Positions 1 through 7,439 of a stretch of DNA of 39,133 bases are shown here, piece after piece (positions within the stretch are counted from its first letter, which is position 1; every line of letters begins with the position of its first letter). The position numbers and the translations under genes are program-made. The stretch covers positions 1 through 39,133 of the forward strand of contig DATAYA010000200.1 of assembly GCA_036272815.1 (NCBI GenBank), written 5' to 3'. The notes under the pieces were generated by a model, which was given only the letters and a program-made list of their open reading frames with translations, ran no database searches and was not told the origin of the DNA. This stretch comes from DATAYA01 sp036272815 (lineage in GTDB: Bacteria > Pseudomonadota > Alphaproteobacteria > Acetobacterales > Acetobacteraceae).

Positions 1-1
1 T

Positions 2-709
2 GCGCGTGCCCGCGATCTGCTTGCTGAAGTCGATGATCTACACTCGATGTTCGCAGGCGATCGGGTGGCACTTCGCGGGCGTTTACGGGTCGATCTTCCG
101 AGTGAGGTGGCGCGCACGACGATCATGCCGGCCTTGCCGGATTTCATGGCGACTCACCCCGAGTTGGAGCTGGAGATGTCGAGTACGGATCGGCAAGTCG
201 ATCTGGTTCAAGAGGGGTTCGACTGCGTATTGCGGCTTGGACCCATACGGGACGAGACGTTGATTGCCCGCAAGCTGGGCCTGTTGCGCATGGTCAACGC
301 TGCCAGTCCCGCCTATCTGGCGCGCTATGGCGTCCCTCGATCGCTAAAAGATCTCCAGCGTCAGGAACATCGGACAATTCATTTTTCGACGATGCTGGGC
401 GCAAGGCCCTATGGATGGGAATATCCGGACGACGACAGCTACGCGACGCTTCAGTTGCCAGGTGCGCTACACGTCAACAGTGCGCAGACCTACGACGCCG
501 CTGCCGTCGCCGGCCTTGGCCTGATCCAGGCGCCACTCCTGGGGATTGGCCAATACTTAGCGAGTGGAGCGCTTCTGGAGATCTTACCCGATTTTCGTCG
601 TCAGGCGATCGCCGTTTCCCTCGTCGTAGCACATCGGAGCAATCTATCGCGCCGAGTCCGCGCATTCATGAAATGGATCGAAGATGTGCTGACACCGTAT
701 CTGGAATAG
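2..709 (+). CDS. LysR-family transcriptional regulator, 5'-truncated by the window edge
   Basis: The reading frame is open from base 2 and ends at TAG 707-709, giving about 235 residues. The N-terminal winged helix-turn-helix lies outside the window. The visible part starts in the linker helix (ARARDLLAEVDDL) and continues through the LysR substrate-binding domain, with the family landmarks LRVDLPSEVA, DRQVDLVQEGFDCVLR and ASPAYLARYG. These are typical of the CrgA-like subgroup of LysR effector domains. Such proteins are cytoplasmic DNA-binding regulators that respond to a small ligand; the ligand and target cannot be read here. An internal ATG at 47 is not the start, because conserved residues precede it. 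Base composition is clearly less GC-rich than the genes from 1124 onwards, suggesting a different origin. The family call is firm and the role unknown. Confidence 0.9.
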   Translation, partial: ARARDLLAEVDDLHSMFAGDRVALRGRLRVDLPSEVARTTIMPALPDFMATHPELELEMSSTDRQVDLVQEGFDCVLRLGPIRDETLIARKLGLLRMVNAASPAYLARYGVPRSLKDLQRQEHRTIHFSTMLGARPYGWEYPDDDSYATLQLPGALHVNSAQTYDAAAVAGLGLIQAPLLGIGQYLASGALLEILPDFRRQAIAVSLVVAHRSNLSRRVRAFMKWIEDVLTPYLE

Positions 710-1123
710 CGAGACGAACATCTTCGTGCAGCCCTCGAAACTAACATTCTAAAGTTATGTCTGCCGGTCGGCAGCCCGGCGGTCCAACAGAATACGACAC
801 TGAAACCGGCGATCTTTGAAGTCCGACATGAGATATCCTCAAACTCTTCCGCCTTCTGTCTCCTCGACGCCGTGCCAATGCAACAGAGCCATTACGTATC
901 AGGTTCGGAGATATCCGGCTGCTCGCAACCTTATCCGGGGCCGCCCGCCGATGTCCGTAAGGCAGCAAACGGGCAATCGGAACGAATGGCCGCGTTCGAG
1001 ACGGCTCACTTTGCCCGGGAACGGCGAGGATGGGCGCAAAGCAGCCACGGGCGTACGTCGTCTACGTCTGCTTCCCGCCATGAACGGATACCCGGCGCCG
1101 GAGGATCGCGGCAGGCCCCGGCC
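710..1123. other. Spacer of 414 bases without a recognisable gene
   Basis: This lies between the stop of the LysR gene (plus strand) and the stop of the last gene of the dap block (minus strand), so the flanking genes converge. The open frames here give Arg/Pro/Ser-rich peptides with no recognisable domain, and several run into the opposite strand of the next gene. I see no tRNA, no strong terminator hairpin with a T-run and no insertion-sequence end. GC content rises near 1050-1110 to the level of the rest of the window. Confidence 0.6.
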
Positions 1124-1672
1124 CTACGACAGCCCCGCCGTGACCGCCGACAGCGCGAGCCCGATCCCGAGATCGAGCGCCACCAGGGCCGCCGCCTGCA
1201 TCCGCCCGGTCGCGAGCGCCACCCGGATCGCGAACCATTCGAGCCAGATCGCCCAGCCGACCGCGACCAGCCCCAGCGTCTCGTCGAGCCATTCCGGCGC
1301 GCCGAGCAGCCGCGGCAGGGCCGCCGCCACCAGCAGCAGGTACTGCACGACGTTGCACCAGTTCCAGACCGCGATGAACAACGGCCAGCGCGGCAGCCGT
1401 CCCATCGCCGCGACCAGCGGCCGCGAGGCGAGCGCAAACCCGGCCCAGCCGGTCACATAGGCCATCAGCTCCAGCGCCATTGCGTGCCCGGCATGGCCCG
1501 GCACGCCGCCCTGCCACGCCCAGTCGAGCAGCCGCAGGAACAGGAACGCCGGCAGGCACAGCGCCACCGCCCAGAAGCTGCGCTGCGCATCCCGCGGCTC
1601 CGGGCCGACCCGCGCCAGACCCTCCGCGCGTCCCCGCGCCAGCAGCCACGCGCCCGAGAGCGCGCTTGCCAT
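1124..1672 (-). CDS. Small integral membrane protein, second of a tandem paralogous pair
   Basis: A 182-residue hydrophobic protein with about five predicted membrane segments (roughly residues 33-52, 64-84, 96-120, 131-150 and 160-181). I chose ATG at 1670-1672, which lies 5 bases after the stop of the gene before it; longer frames through this region shadow that gene. It resembles its neighbour 1678-2277 along its length. Shared landmarks are LLARGR-x-x-GL near the N-terminus, a central NWC followed by hydrophobic residues, and a late G-(W/Y)-A-hydrophobic-WL-x-WF block followed by an Arg and an Ala/Leu-rich helix. I recognise no characterised family and no catalytic motif. It probably sits in the inner membrane and is co-transcribed with dapD-dapE. 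Function unknown. Confidence 0.75.
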   Translation of the reverse strand: MASALSGAWLLARGRAEGLARVGPEPRDAQRSFWAVALCLPAFLFLRLLDWAWQGGVPGHAGHAMALELMAYVTGWAGFALASRPLVAAMGRLPRWPLFIAVWNWCNVVQYLLLVAAALPRLLGAPEWLDETLGLVAVGWAIWLEWFAIRVALATGRMQAAALVALDLGIGLALSAVTAGLS

Positions 1673-1677
1673 CTCGT

Positions 1678-2277
1678 TCACGCCCGCCGCGCCAATGCGA
1701 CCGCGAGCAGCGTCGGCCCGAGCAGCAACGCCGCACTGCCGAGATTGACCAGCAGCACCAGCAGCACCGCGCGCGCCCGCGACAGCGCAAGCCCGTGGCG
1801 CGCGATGAACCAGTGCAGCCACAGCGCGTAGCCGCCGAGCACCATCGCCGCCAGCGCGGCTGCCCCTTGCACCGGCATCCCCGCCGCGACCAGCGCCTCC
1901 ATCCCCAGCACCGCCAGCGTGCCGATGACCGGGATCGCCCACTGGCACCAGTTGAAGGCGGTCGCGTAGCGCAGCCAGCCCGCCTCGCGACCCCAGGCGC
2001 GGGCCAGCGCGTGCGAGATCACCGGCGGCGCCAGCAGCGCGCAGACCGTGGCCAGGAAGTCGGTGACGGCAGCGACCCCGCCGCCCTGCGCCAGCGCGAG
2101 CAAGCTGGTGACCAGCGGGAAGGCGATCAGCGGTGCCAGGCTTGCGAGGAAACCCTGTCCTGTTGCCGCGAAGTGCTGCAATCCCGCGCGGCGCCCGCGC
2201 GCCAGCAGCACGATGCCGGCGACGATGTTGCCCGGCCGCGTCCGCCACCCCCGATCGTCCCCGGCCGATTGCGTCAT
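1678..2277 (-). CDS. Small integral membrane protein, first of a tandem paralogous pair
   Basis: A 199-residue protein starting at ATG 2275-2277, 13 bases after the dapE stop. A soluble N-terminus of about 40 residues is followed by about five hydrophobic segments (near 44-64, 72-92, 105-128, 135-155 and 165-197). It carries the same landmarks as the next gene: LLARGRRAGL, FNWCQW and GGYALWLHWFIAR. The shared order suggests gene duplication and divergence. The position right after dapD-dapE on the same strand suggests one transcript, but nothing in the sequence links it to lysine or cell-wall chemistry. A small transporter or assembly factor is possible; I do not assign a function. Confidence 0.78.
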   Translation of the reverse strand: MTQSAGDDRGWRTRPGNIVAGIVLLARGRRAGLQHFAATGQGFLASLAPLIAFPLVTSLLALAQGGGVAAVTDFLATVCALLAPPVISHALARAWGREAGWLRYATAFNWCQWAIPVIGTLAVLGMEALVAAGMPVQGAAALAAMVLGGYALWLHWFIARHGLALSRARAVLLVLLVNLGSAALLLGPTLLAVALARRA

Positions 2278-2290
2278 CCGGCAGATCGCC

Positions 2291-3430
2291 TCACGACGCG
2301 AGCATCGCCGCGATCACCGCGCGGTAAATCCGCGCGAGTGCGCGCAGTTCGGCGACCGGCACGCGCTCGTCCGCCTGGTGCATGGTGGCGCCGACCAGTC
2401 CGAACTCCGCGACCGGGCAGTGCCGGGCGATGAAGCGCGCATCCGAGGTGCCGCCGCCGGTGTCGCGCCGCGGCACGATCCCGCTCGCCGCCGCGATCGC
2501 GCCGCAGAGCCGGTCGAGCAGCGGACCGGGCGGCGTCAGGAACGCCTCCCCGCTCACTGCGATCACGCACTCCGCCGCCGCCGCGTGCTCGGCGAGCACC
2601 GCGCGGAGCCAGGCGGCGAGGCCGTCGCCGGTATGGCGGTCGTTGAACCGGATGTTGAGCGCCGCCCGCGCCTGCGCCGGGATCACGTTGGTCGCCGCGT
2701 TGCCGACGTCGATGCTGGTCACCTGCAGGTTCGACGGCTCGAAGAAATCGGTCCCGGCATCGAGCGGCGCCGCGATCATCGCGGCGAGGGCGCGCAGCAG
2801 CCGATGCACCGGGTTGTCCGCCAGATGCGGATAGGCGACGTGGCCCTGCCGGCCATGCACGGTGATCCGCGCGTTCAGGCTGCCGCGCCTGCCGACCTTC
2901 ACCACCTCGCCGAGCCGGGCCGGGTTGGTGGGCTCGCCGACCAGGCAGAAATCCGGGATTTCCTCGCGCGCCGCCAGCCACTCCAGCACCCGCACCGTCC
3001 CGTCGGTCGCCGATCCCTCCTCGTCGCCGGTGATGAGCAGGCTGATCGCGCCAGTGAGCGGGCCAGTGAGCGGGCCGGCCGTCAGATGCGCCTCGACGGC
3101 CGCCACGAAGGCGGCGATCGCGCCCTTCATGTCGCAGGCGCCGCGGCCGATCAGGACGTCGTCGCGCACCTCCGCCCCGAACGGGTCGGCGCTCCAGGGC
3201 GCGTCGCCGGGGGGCACCACGTCGGTGTGGCCGGCGAAGCAGAAATGCGGGCCGCCGCTGCCGATCCGCGCGAACAGGTTCTCGGTCGCGCCGAAACGCA
3301 GCCGGGCGACGCGGAAGCCGAGCCGCTCCAGCGCGCCCGCGAGCACGCCCTGCGCGCCGGCATCGGCCGGTGTGACCGAGGCGCAAGCGATCAGCGCCCG
3401 CGCCAGCGGCAGCGGGTCGGGCCCGCTCAA
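2291..3430 (-). CDS. dapE: Succinyl-diaminopimelate desuccinylase
   Basis: DapE hydrolyses N-succinyl-LL-2,6-diaminopimelate to LL-diaminopimelate and succinate in the cytoplasm, feeding lysine and peptidoglycan synthesis. The 379-residue protein has the M20 di-zinc peptidase pattern: FAGHTDVVPPGD (first metal His and Asp), CDMKGAIAAF (bridging Asp), ITGDEEGSATDG (catalytic and metal Glu), VGEPTN, and GGGTSDARFI near the C-terminus. Length is normal for the family. The start is TTG at 3430; its bases form TTGA with the TGA of dapD, a 4-base overlap implying translational coupling. A 12-base direct duplication (3050-3073) adds an extra PLTG just before the ITGDEEG motif. Confidence 0.95.
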   Translation of the reverse strand: MSGPDPLPLARALIACASVTPADAGAQGVLAGALERLGFRVARLRFGATENLFARIGSGGPHFCFAGHTDVVPPGDAPWSADPFGAEVRDDVLIGRGACDMKGAIAAFVAAVEAHLTAGPLTGPLTGAISLLITGDEEGSATDGTVRVLEWLAAREEIPDFCLVGEPTNPARLGEVVKVGRRGSLNARITVHGRQGHVAYPHLADNPVHRLLRALAAMIAAPLDAGTDFFEPSNLQVTSIDVGNAATNVIPAQARAALNIRFNDRHTGDGLAAWLRAVLAEHAAAAECVIAVSGEAFLTPPGPLLDRLCGAIAAASGIVPRRDTGGGTSDARFIARHCPVAEFGLVGATMHQADERVPVAELRALARIYRAVIAAMLAS

Positions 3431-4266
3431 TCGCGCAGCAGCTCGTTGATCGAGGTCTTGGCGCGCGTGCGCTCGTCCACCCGCTTGACGATCACCGCGC
3501 AGGCGAGCGAGGGGCCCGGGCTGCCGTCGGGAAGCGGGCGGCCCGGCATGGCACCGGGGACGACCACGGAATAGGCCGGCACCCGGCCGAATATCACCTC
3601 GCCGGTCGCGCGGTCGACGATCTTCGTGGTGGCCGAGAGGAAGACGCCCATCGAGAGCACGCAGCCCCGCTCCACGATCACGCCCTCCACCACCTCAGAG
3701 CGGGCGCCGATGAAGCAGTCGTCCTCGATGACGACCGGGTTCGCCTGCAACGGCTCCAGCACGCCGCCGATGCCCACACCGCCCGAGAGGTGGCAGTTGC
3801 GCCCGATCTGCGCGCAACTTCCCACCGTCGCCCAGGTATCGACCATCGTGCCCGCGCCGACATGAGCGCCGACATTGACGAAACAGGGCATCAGCACGAC
3901 GCCCGGCGCGACATAGGCCGACCGCCTCACCACCGCGCCCGGCACCGCCCGGAATCCCGCCTCGCGGAACCGGTTCTCGCCCCAGCCTTCGAACTTGAGC
4001 GGCACCTTGTCATAGACCGGCGCGCCGCCCGTGCCCGGCATCGGTGCCGAGTCGACGAGGCGGAAGGACAGCAGCACCGCCTTCTTGAGCCACTCCTGCA
4101 CCACCCACCCGTCCGGCCCGGGCTCCGCCACGCGCAGGCGGCCGGCGTCGAGCGCGTCCAGCGCGGCCTCGACCGGGCCCCGCGCCGCCGCGCCGGATCG
4201 CGCGGTGAGGGTCTCGCGCTGCTCCCACAGCGCCTCGATGCGGTCGCGCAACGCGGGGTCGCTCAT
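3427..4266 (-). CDS. dapD: Tetrahydrodipicolinate N-succinyltransferase
   Basis: DapD transfers succinyl from succinyl-CoA to tetrahydrodipicolinate, the step that commits to the succinylase branch of the diaminopimelate/lysine pathway. The 279-residue length matches the family. The N-terminal helical part (about 1-90) is followed by a left-handed beta-helix built of hexapeptide repeats, visible in stretches such as VGAHVGAGTMVDTWATVGSCAQIG, IEDDCFIGARSEVVEG and CVLSMGVFLSATTKI. The C-terminal PGPSLACAVIVKRVDE is also typical. The start is ATG at 4264-4266. It is the first gene of the dapD-dapE-membrane pair block, and a 228-base divergent spacer separates it from the GGDEF-like gene. Confidence 0.96.
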   Translation of the reverse strand: MSDPALRDRIEALWEQRETLTARSGAAARGPVEAALDALDAGRLRVAEPGPDGWVVQEWLKKAVLLSFRLVDSAPMPGTGGAPVYDKVPLKFEGWGENRFREAGFRAVPGAVVRRSAYVAPGVVLMPCFVNVGAHVGAGTMVDTWATVGSCAQIGRNCHLSGGVGIGGVLEPLQANPVVIEDDCFIGARSEVVEGVIVERGCVLSMGVFLSATTKIVDRATGEVIFGRVPAYSVVVPGAMPGRPLPDGSPGPSLACAVIVKRVDERTRAKTSINELLRD

Positions 4267-4357
4267 GTGCTCGCCATTCCCGGGCCAGAATTGCGGCGGA
4301 CCATGCGCAGCACCCCGGTGCGTGTCAACGAGCGGTTTGGTGCGTTTCGGCGGGCGG

Positions 4358-4403
4358 GATTGTCGCGTGGCGACGCGCGGGATTGTCGCGTGGCGACGCG
4401 CGG
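4358..4403. repeat. Two perfect 23-base tandem copies, each with a small hairpin
   Basis: The unit GATTGTCGCGTGGCGACGCGCGG occurs at 4358-4380 and again, directly abutting, at 4381-4403. Within each copy CGCGT and ACGCG are inverted around a GGCG loop. The repeat lies in the divergent spacer between dapD and the GGDEF-like gene. It could be a regulator site, a structured leader or slippage of a short intergenic element. No known site family is recognised. Confidence 0.8.
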
Positions 4404-4494
4404 GATCAAGGCACGCGAAAGAGGCGGATCGGCCCGGCCGATAACCTCCGCTTTACGCCGCTGCCTCATCCTGGGACGGATCGGGGAGGGCCAG

Positions 4495-5874
4495 ATGGTC
4501 GAGAGCGGGAATTGGCGGAGTGTGGCGGCGGGTGCCGCCGAGCTTGCCTTCGAGACCGACGCGGCAGGGCGGCTGGTCTGGGTCGGCCCCGACCCGGCGC
4601 TCGGCTGGTCGGCTGCGACGCTGCTGGGCCAGCCCGCGCGGCTGCTGCTGGCACCCGCTCAGGATGCGGCGGGCTTCGATCCGTTCGCGGCCGCGGCCGC
4701 GGTGCGACGGCGCCCGGTCTGGTTACGGTCTCGCGGTGGCCCGGCCGTGCGCTTGCCGATGACGGTCGAGTGCCTGCGCGATGCCGGCGGGACGCTCTGT
4801 GGCGTGCGCGGCCTCGCGGTCGCGAGCGCCGCCGAGGCGGATGCCGCGCCGGCTGGCGGCGCGGGCGCACTGCGCCGCGCCGAGGTGCTCGACCAGATGC
4901 TTGCCCGGATGCGCGGGCACGTTCTGACGCCCGAGATGCTGGTCGCCATGCTCGACCTGCTCTGCACCGCGTCCGGCGCCGAAGGTGCGGCGATCCTCGA
5001 CACGCTGCGCGAGCCGGGTCACTCGCCGGTGCTGCATCGGGCAGGGGGGGATGAAGCGGGCGGGGATGGTGCAGGCGGGGATGGGGCAGGCGGGAAGGTC
5101 GGCGCAGAGGCGGTGTTCGGCACGGTGCTGCCGCTGCTCGCCGACGCATCCGGCCAGCCGCACGCGGTGGTCGCGGCCGACGGCCGGCCGGTGCTCGGCT
5201 GCCCCAGCTACACTCGCTTCGGCGAACGGATCGGGCTTGTGCTCTGGCGCGCGCCGGGCGGCGAGCGGTGGGCTGCGGACGATCTCCAACTCGCCTCCTC
5301 GGTCGCGGCGCTGGTGCGCATCGTGCTGGAACATGCCGCGATCCAGCGGCAGATGGCCTTGCAGGCGCGCACCGACCTGCTGACCGGCCTGCTCAGCCGC
5401 CGCGCCTTCATCGAGGATTCGAGTAAGCGGATCGAGCGGCTCGATCGCGAGGAGCTGCCGGCGACACTGCTGTTCCTCGACCTCGACGGCTTCCGTGCCG
5501 TCAACGAGCGATTCGGCGTTGCGGCCGGCGACGGCGTTCTGCTCGCGGTCGCCGACCTGCTGCGCAGCACGGTGCGGCCAACCGACCTCGTGGCGCGCCT
5601 GGGCGGCGACGTGTTCGCGGTCTGGCTGGATGGGGCGGACAGGTTCACCGCCGCCGAGCGGGCGGAGGCGCTGCGCCTGCGCCTGCCGGAGCGCGCGGCG
5701 GATGCGCTGCCGGACGCGGCGGTGCGACCGACCGCCTCGATCGGCCTCGCGGCCCGGCGTGCGGGATCGGGCGAGGAGGTCGAAAGCCTGCTGCGGCGCG
5801 CGGCACTGGCACTGCACGAGGTCAAGCGGCAGGGCCGGGCGCATTGGCGGGTGTCGCTGGACGAACCGCTGTAA
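4495..5874 (+). CDS. PAS/GAF-type sensor protein with degenerate GGDEF domain
   Basis: The start is ATG at 4495-4497, with GGGGAGGG about 5 bases upstream; the open frame further upstream shadows dapD. The 459-residue cytoplasmic protein has a PAS-like N-terminus (about 14-110), a GAF-like middle (about 130-280) and a GGDEF-type domain (about 290-455). GGDEF landmarks are ARTDLLTGLLSRRAF, FLDLDGF (D329, D331), a Gly-Asp pair near 345, and TASIGLA. The signature itself reads GGDVF at 370-374, so the catalytic Glu of GGDEF/GGEEF is Val. Diguanylate cyclase activity is therefore doubtful; it may bind nucleotide or a partner instead. No transmembrane segment is seen. The GAF-like region holds a Gly/Asp-rich loop made of three 5-residue repeats. 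Confidence 0.85.
   Translation: MVESGNWRSVAAGAAELAFETDAAGRLVWVGPDPALGWSAATLLGQPARLLLAPAQDAAGFDPFAAAAAVRRRPVWLRSRGGPAVRLPMTVECLRDAGGTLCGVRGLAVASAAEADAAPAGGAGALRRAEVLDQMLARMRGHVLTPEMLVAMLDLLCTASGAEGAAILDTLREPGHSPVLHRAGGDEAGGDGAGGDGAGGKVGAEAVFGTVLPLLADASGQPHAVVAADGRPVLGCPSYTRFGERIGLVLWRAPGGERWAADDLQLASSVAALVRIVLEHAAIQRQMALQARTDLLTGLLSRRAFIEDSSKRIERLDREELPATLLFLDLDGFRAVNERFGVAAGDGVLLAVADLLRSTVRPTDLVARLGGDVFAVWLDGADRFTAAERAEALRLRLPERAADALPDAAVRPTASIGLAARRAGSGEEVESLLRRAALALHEVKRQGRAHWRVSLDEPL
5044..5088 (+). repeat. In-frame 15-base minisatellite, three units
   Basis: Three consecutive 15-base units at 5044-5058, 5059-5073 and 5074-5088 encode GGDEA, GGDGA and GGDGA, followed by a further GG. Copy-number change would alter loop length without shifting the frame. 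The repeat falls in the middle of the GAF-like region, probably in a surface loop. Confidence 0.85.
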
Positions 5875-5898
5875 GGCGCACGGCCCCGCTGTCGCGTT

Positions 5899-7362
5899 CT
5901 ACCGCCCCGGCCGCACCAGCGGCACGTCGATCCAGCGCAGCCCCGCGCGGTTGCGCACCAGGAACAGCACCCAGAGCCGCCGCTCGCGCAGCATCGCCTC
6001 CATCGCCGCGTCGACCTCCGCGGGCGTCGAGACCGGGTGCTGCTGCACCGCCAGCACGACATCCCCCGCCGCCATCCCGCGGGTTTCCGCGATGCTGTCG
6101 GGGGAGACATAGGAGATCTCCACCCCGCGCGGGTCGCCTTGCAACCCCCAGGCCGCCCGCGTCGCCGGATCGAGCGGCGCGAAGCGCAGCCCGACGTGTG
6201 TCGTCGGCAGCAGCTTTGGCAGCATCGGCCGCATCGGCGCTGGCATCGGCCCCTTGGACGCCGGTAACGCGATGGTGACACTGAGCGTGATCTCGTGCCC
6301 GTCGCGCCAGATCGCGAGCGGCTCGGTCGTGCCGATCGGCGTCACCGCGATCGAGCGGGCGAAGCCGCTCGCGTCGATCACCGGCCGGCCGCCATAGCGC
6401 ACGATCACATCGCCGAACCGCAAGCCTGCCTTCGCCGCCGGGCTGCCGCCGATCACGCCGGTCAGGATCGCGCCACGGGCTTCCGGCAAGCCGAGGCTCT
6501 CGGCGAATTGGCTGGTGACGGTCTGCACGCCGGCGCCGAACCAGCCGCGCTCGACATAGCCGTGCAGCCGCAGTTCCCGGACCACGCTCCGCGCCATGTT
6601 CGAGGGCAGCGCGAAGCTGATCCCGACCGAGCCGCCGGAGGGGGTGTAGATCGCCGAGTTCACGCCGATGACGTGATCCTCCATGTCGAACAGCGGGCCG
6701 CCGGAATTGCCGCGATTGATTGCCGCGTCGGTCTGGATGAAGCTGTCGAACGGCCCTTCCTGGATGTCGCGGCCGGTGGCGCTGACAATGCCGGCGGTGA
6801 CGGAGCTGCCGATCCCGAACGGATCGCCGATCGCGAACACCTCGTCGCCGACCGCGACCTTGGTGCTGTCCCCCCAGGTCACAGCCGGCAGCGTCCGGCC
6901 GGTATTGATCGCCAGCACCGCGAGGTCGGTCGGCGGGTCGGCGCCGAGCAGGGTCGCGATCTCGAATGTGCCGTCGGCGAGCGTGACTCCGATCACGTCC
7001 GCTCCGGCGATGACGTGGTTGTTGGTCACGATCACGCCCGTGGGGTCCACGATGAACCCCGATCCGGTGCTGTCCACCCGCCGCGTCACCAGACCCTGTG
7101 CGGGCGCGGCGCCAGTGGCGGCGGCCGGCTGCGCGCCCGACTGAGTCGCCTCCGCCTGGCTCAACGGCACCTGCACCGTGCCGCTCGCCAGGACCTTCAC
7201 CACCGTGGGCAGCGCGCTGCGCACCAGCGGTGCGAGCCCGGTCGGCGGCTCGTGCGTGTCCGCCAGCGCCCGGCCGGCGGTCGGAATCGCCCAGGCGCAT
7301 CCGATGACGAGGGTGGCGCCGAGAGTGGCGGCGCGAAGGCGGGGTCGCAGGCGGAGCAACAT
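5899..7362 (-). CDS. HtrA/DegP-type periplasmic serine protease with two PDZ domains
   Basis: A 487-residue protein with an N-terminal signal sequence (Arg-rich start, hydrophobic about 11-30, likely cleavage near the ALA at 32-34). The trypsin-like domain has the full triad: H116 in VTNNHVIAG, D146 in PPTDLAVL and S220 in GNSGGPL. PDZ1 spans about 275-365 and PDZ2 about 390-485. HtrA proteins degrade or refold damaged envelope proteins. An Ala/Gln-rich insert at 63-92 before the protease core resembles the LA-loop region. It follows tamB by 77 bases on the same strand, so it may be read from the tam transcript, although a weak hairpin lies between them. The order tamA-tamB-htrA fits outer-membrane assembly and quality control. 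Whether it is DegP, DegQ or DegS-like cannot be fixed from sequence. Confidence 0.93.
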   Translation of the reverse strand: MLLRLRPRLRAATLGATLVIGCAWAIPTAGRALADTHEPPTGLAPLVRSALPTVVKVLASGTVQVPLSQAEATQSGAQPAAATGAAPAQGLVTRRVDSTGSGFIVDPTGVIVTNNHVIAGADVIGVTLADGTFEIATLLGADPPTDLAVLAINTGRTLPAVTWGDSTKVAVGDEVFAIGDPFGIGSSVTAGIVSATGRDIQEGPFDSFIQTDAAINRGNSGGPLFDMEDHVIGVNSAIYTPSGGSVGISFALPSNMARSVVRELRLHGYVERGWFGAGVQTVTSQFAESLGLPEARGAILTGVIGGSPAAKAGLRFGDVIVRYGGRPVIDASGFARSIAVTPIGTTEPLAIWRDGHEITLSVTIALPASKGPMPAPMRPMLPKLLPTTHVGLRFAPLDPATRAAWGLQGDPRGVEISYVSPDSIAETRGMAAGDVVLAVQQHPVSTPAEVDAAMEAMLRERRLWVLFLVRNRAGLRWIDVPLVRPGR

Positions 7363-7410
7363 GGCGCGCGTCCGTGGGTTGGGGGGCCTGAAATGTTACA
7401 GCCTTGAGGC

Positions 7411-7427
7411 ACCGACGCGAAGCCGGT
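7411..7427 (-). terminator. Weak hairpin between tamB and the protease gene
   Basis: On the minus strand ACCGGC and GTCGGT can pair (six pairs, one of them G-U) around a TTCGC loop. There is no T-run behind it, so it would be at most a partial terminator or an RNA-stability element. Confidence 0.3.
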
Positions 7428-7439
7428 AAGTCCCGCAGG

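Noticed and set aside
741..968. 75-codon minus-strand frame in the left spacer
   Set aside because: No ribosome-binding site, no recognisable motif and Arg/Ser-rich; treated as non-coding.
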